DNA from: Pleurotus djamor
Lineage: Eukaryota; Basidiomycota; Agaricomycetes; Agaricales; Pleurotaceae
Direction: 5' to 3'
Length of the DNA stretch: 24,390 bases
NCBI GenBank assembly: GCA_029747585.1
Contig: JAPEVF010000682.1
Coordinates: 1 to 24,390 of the forward strand
Each line of letters begins with the position of its first letter. The first letter of the stretch is position 1. Below the pieces are notes generated by a model. That model ran no database searches. It worked only from the letters and a program-made list of their open reading frames with translations, and was not told the DNA's origin. Made by a program: the position numbers and the translations under genes. Below, in pieces: positions 23,133-24,390 of this stretch.

Positions 23133-24390
23133 TCAAGTACAGTCACGGAAGTAAAGAAGGATCAACGAATTTCCAACATGGTCAACAACTCGACCACTCC
23201 ATTCATCCATCTGAGAATTTGGTAGACTCCTTCCAACATGCCCTGAGTACACCTTTTTCGACGTACCACCCGCTTTTGGACTCTGGAACGTCATCGAGAT
23301 AGTCCCTTGTTCACTTCGAACATAGGCATGCTGCGGCCCGAGAGCGTATGAAGTAGTTTCCGTGCCGGAGTGCGCGCAGATGAGTTCAACGTAAATCTCG
23401 CCATCGGCAGCGACGCTGAGCCCGTATACGCCCTCCGTCGTTGCAAAGGAGATATGATTAGAGTTCAATGGTCCCCTTCGGAGGGAGGAGAAGGCCCCAC
23501 TGATGACGGTAGCAGGTCCGGTAGGGAATTCATAGATAAGAGGTGAATGCGCTACCGCAATTGGCAGTTTGTGTCCTGCCCACACAAGCGGGGGGATACC
23601 GTAGACAAAAACACTTCTTTCGGAGGTAACAAGGAGCCTCTGCTTCGAAAGGAACTGAAGGTGACGCTGTCAAAATTTTGGGTCAGCAGTCATCAAGATT
23701 AGAGCATCTTTGCGTACACCGCGAAGGTAAAAGGAGATAACGCCTCTCCGAACGAACTCATTGTCGGATTCGTGCCAATCAAAGATTTCAATGAGCTGAT
23801 TTCCGGACGTGAACCTTGCGACGTAGTTGTCAAATAAGGATATGTCAAAGGCCATGCGAGCCTTCGACGATGCCAATGACCAAAGTTGAGTGGCTATAGG
23901 CGGCGAATCGTCGCCTGAGAACGAGCACTTCCAGATGGAGACTCTCGAAGGGAGGCTTGAATCATCATGGCGATCGTCTTGAAAGAAATAGGTTAGATGC
24001 GGGCGCTACGTCACTGAGCAGTATGCAGTGACTCAACAATCATCATGCTGAAGAGCCAGAGTAAACGATGTGGGGTTGCGGTCATCGTGTTGCGTATCCA
24101 TAACAGAGAGTGGGCATTCATCGATTCCGCGGATAAACACTTCGGGTGGATCATCTGTGTCCAGATCCAGCAGCATCACAGAGCCACGGCTATCCTCATC
24201 TGAGAAAAGGAGCCACCGACCGCCAGGGAGCAGGGTGAACAAGAGCGACTCGGAGACCCTCTTGATGACAAAAGCAGGGGGCATCTCAGACGGTGAAAAA
24301 TGCCATCCAGGGTCCGAGCGAAGCCACCTGAGCACCAAGTCCTCCAGGTCTGGAGACGAGTAGGTATCTAGAGGTCTCGGAGGGGTGATC
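23133..24390 (-). CDS. Unrecognised protein, possibly F-box-associated beta-propeller type, 5' part beyond the window
   Basis: Visible exons (minus strand): 24390-24038 (open to the edge; codons begin at 24389), 23977-23718, 23666-23133. Introns are 60 and 51 nt with GT..AG ends, and the second has a CTGAC branch site and carries the only in-frame TGA. The visible part is about 382 residues. It contains several beta-strand-like blocks, such as LLPGGRWLLFSDED with LLDLD, VSIWKCSFSG, QRLLVTSERSVFVYGIP and DEWSGRVV near the end. This pattern of short hydrophobic strands with Gly-Gly-Arg-Trp turns recalls the propeller regions that follow F-box domains in Agaricomycete proteins. Any F-box would lie outside the window. 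The function is unknown. Confidence 0.8.

Noticed and set aside
23670..23672. In-frame TGA between the last two blocks of the partial gene
   Set aside because: It lies inside a 51-nt intron (23717-23667) with normal donor, acceptor and branch site, so it is not a nonsense mutation.

Overview
The window is nuclear DNA from a filamentous basidiomycete, most likely an Agaricomycete. This rests on compact genes cut by many 48-65 nt GT..AG introns (often with CTRAC-like branch sites), TATA boxes close to start codons, and the gene content: a fused mitochondrial ARG5,6 enzyme, a calcineurin A with its autoinhibitory tail, a patatin, and secreted GH16 and pore-forming-like proteins. I cannot name a genus. 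All exon structures below were read by hand from splice signals, frame closure and family resemblance. No alignment, RNA or database evidence was available.

Layout from left to right. 22-3000 (-): ARG5,6, the bifunctional acetylglutamate kinase / N-acetyl-gamma-glutamyl-phosphate reductase, complete in five exons. 3001-4999: intergenic. 5123-6064 (+): a TATA-driven secreted protein of 215 aa with four near-identical SSKYAIDYxPxWA repeats, one per exon, every intron in phase 2. 6496-7722: a 1.2 kb non-autonomous transposable element with about 215 bp terminal inverted repeats and a TCCGTA target duplication. 7974-9073 (-): a short-chain dehydrogenase whose catalytic lysine sits in an 8-nt microexon. 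10370-12437 (+): a patatin-like phospholipase with a long N-terminal module. 12563-12992 (-): a tentative small gene. 14436-16775 (+): calcineurin A. 17152-18309 and 18901-20074 (both -): tandem secreted paralogues with features of aerolysin/ETX-MTX2 type beta-pore-forming proteins. 20745-22241 (-): a GH16 beta-glucanase with a GPI-anchor-like tail. 23133 to the right edge (-): the 3' part of an unrecognised gene.

The left and middle genes are housekeeping (arginine synthesis, calcium signalling) or single metabolic enzymes, and they do not form an obvious pathway. The right third is secretory: two pore-forming-like paralogues next to a cell-wall beta-glucanase. The item most likely to be undescribed is the repeat protein at 5123-6064. 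Its repeat is invariant in protein while almost every codon has changed silently, and its architecture resembles multi-core precursors of secreted or modified peptides. Three ambiguous bases (17941, 19737, 21172) are present; the one at 19737 breaks a reading frame and looks like an assembly error.
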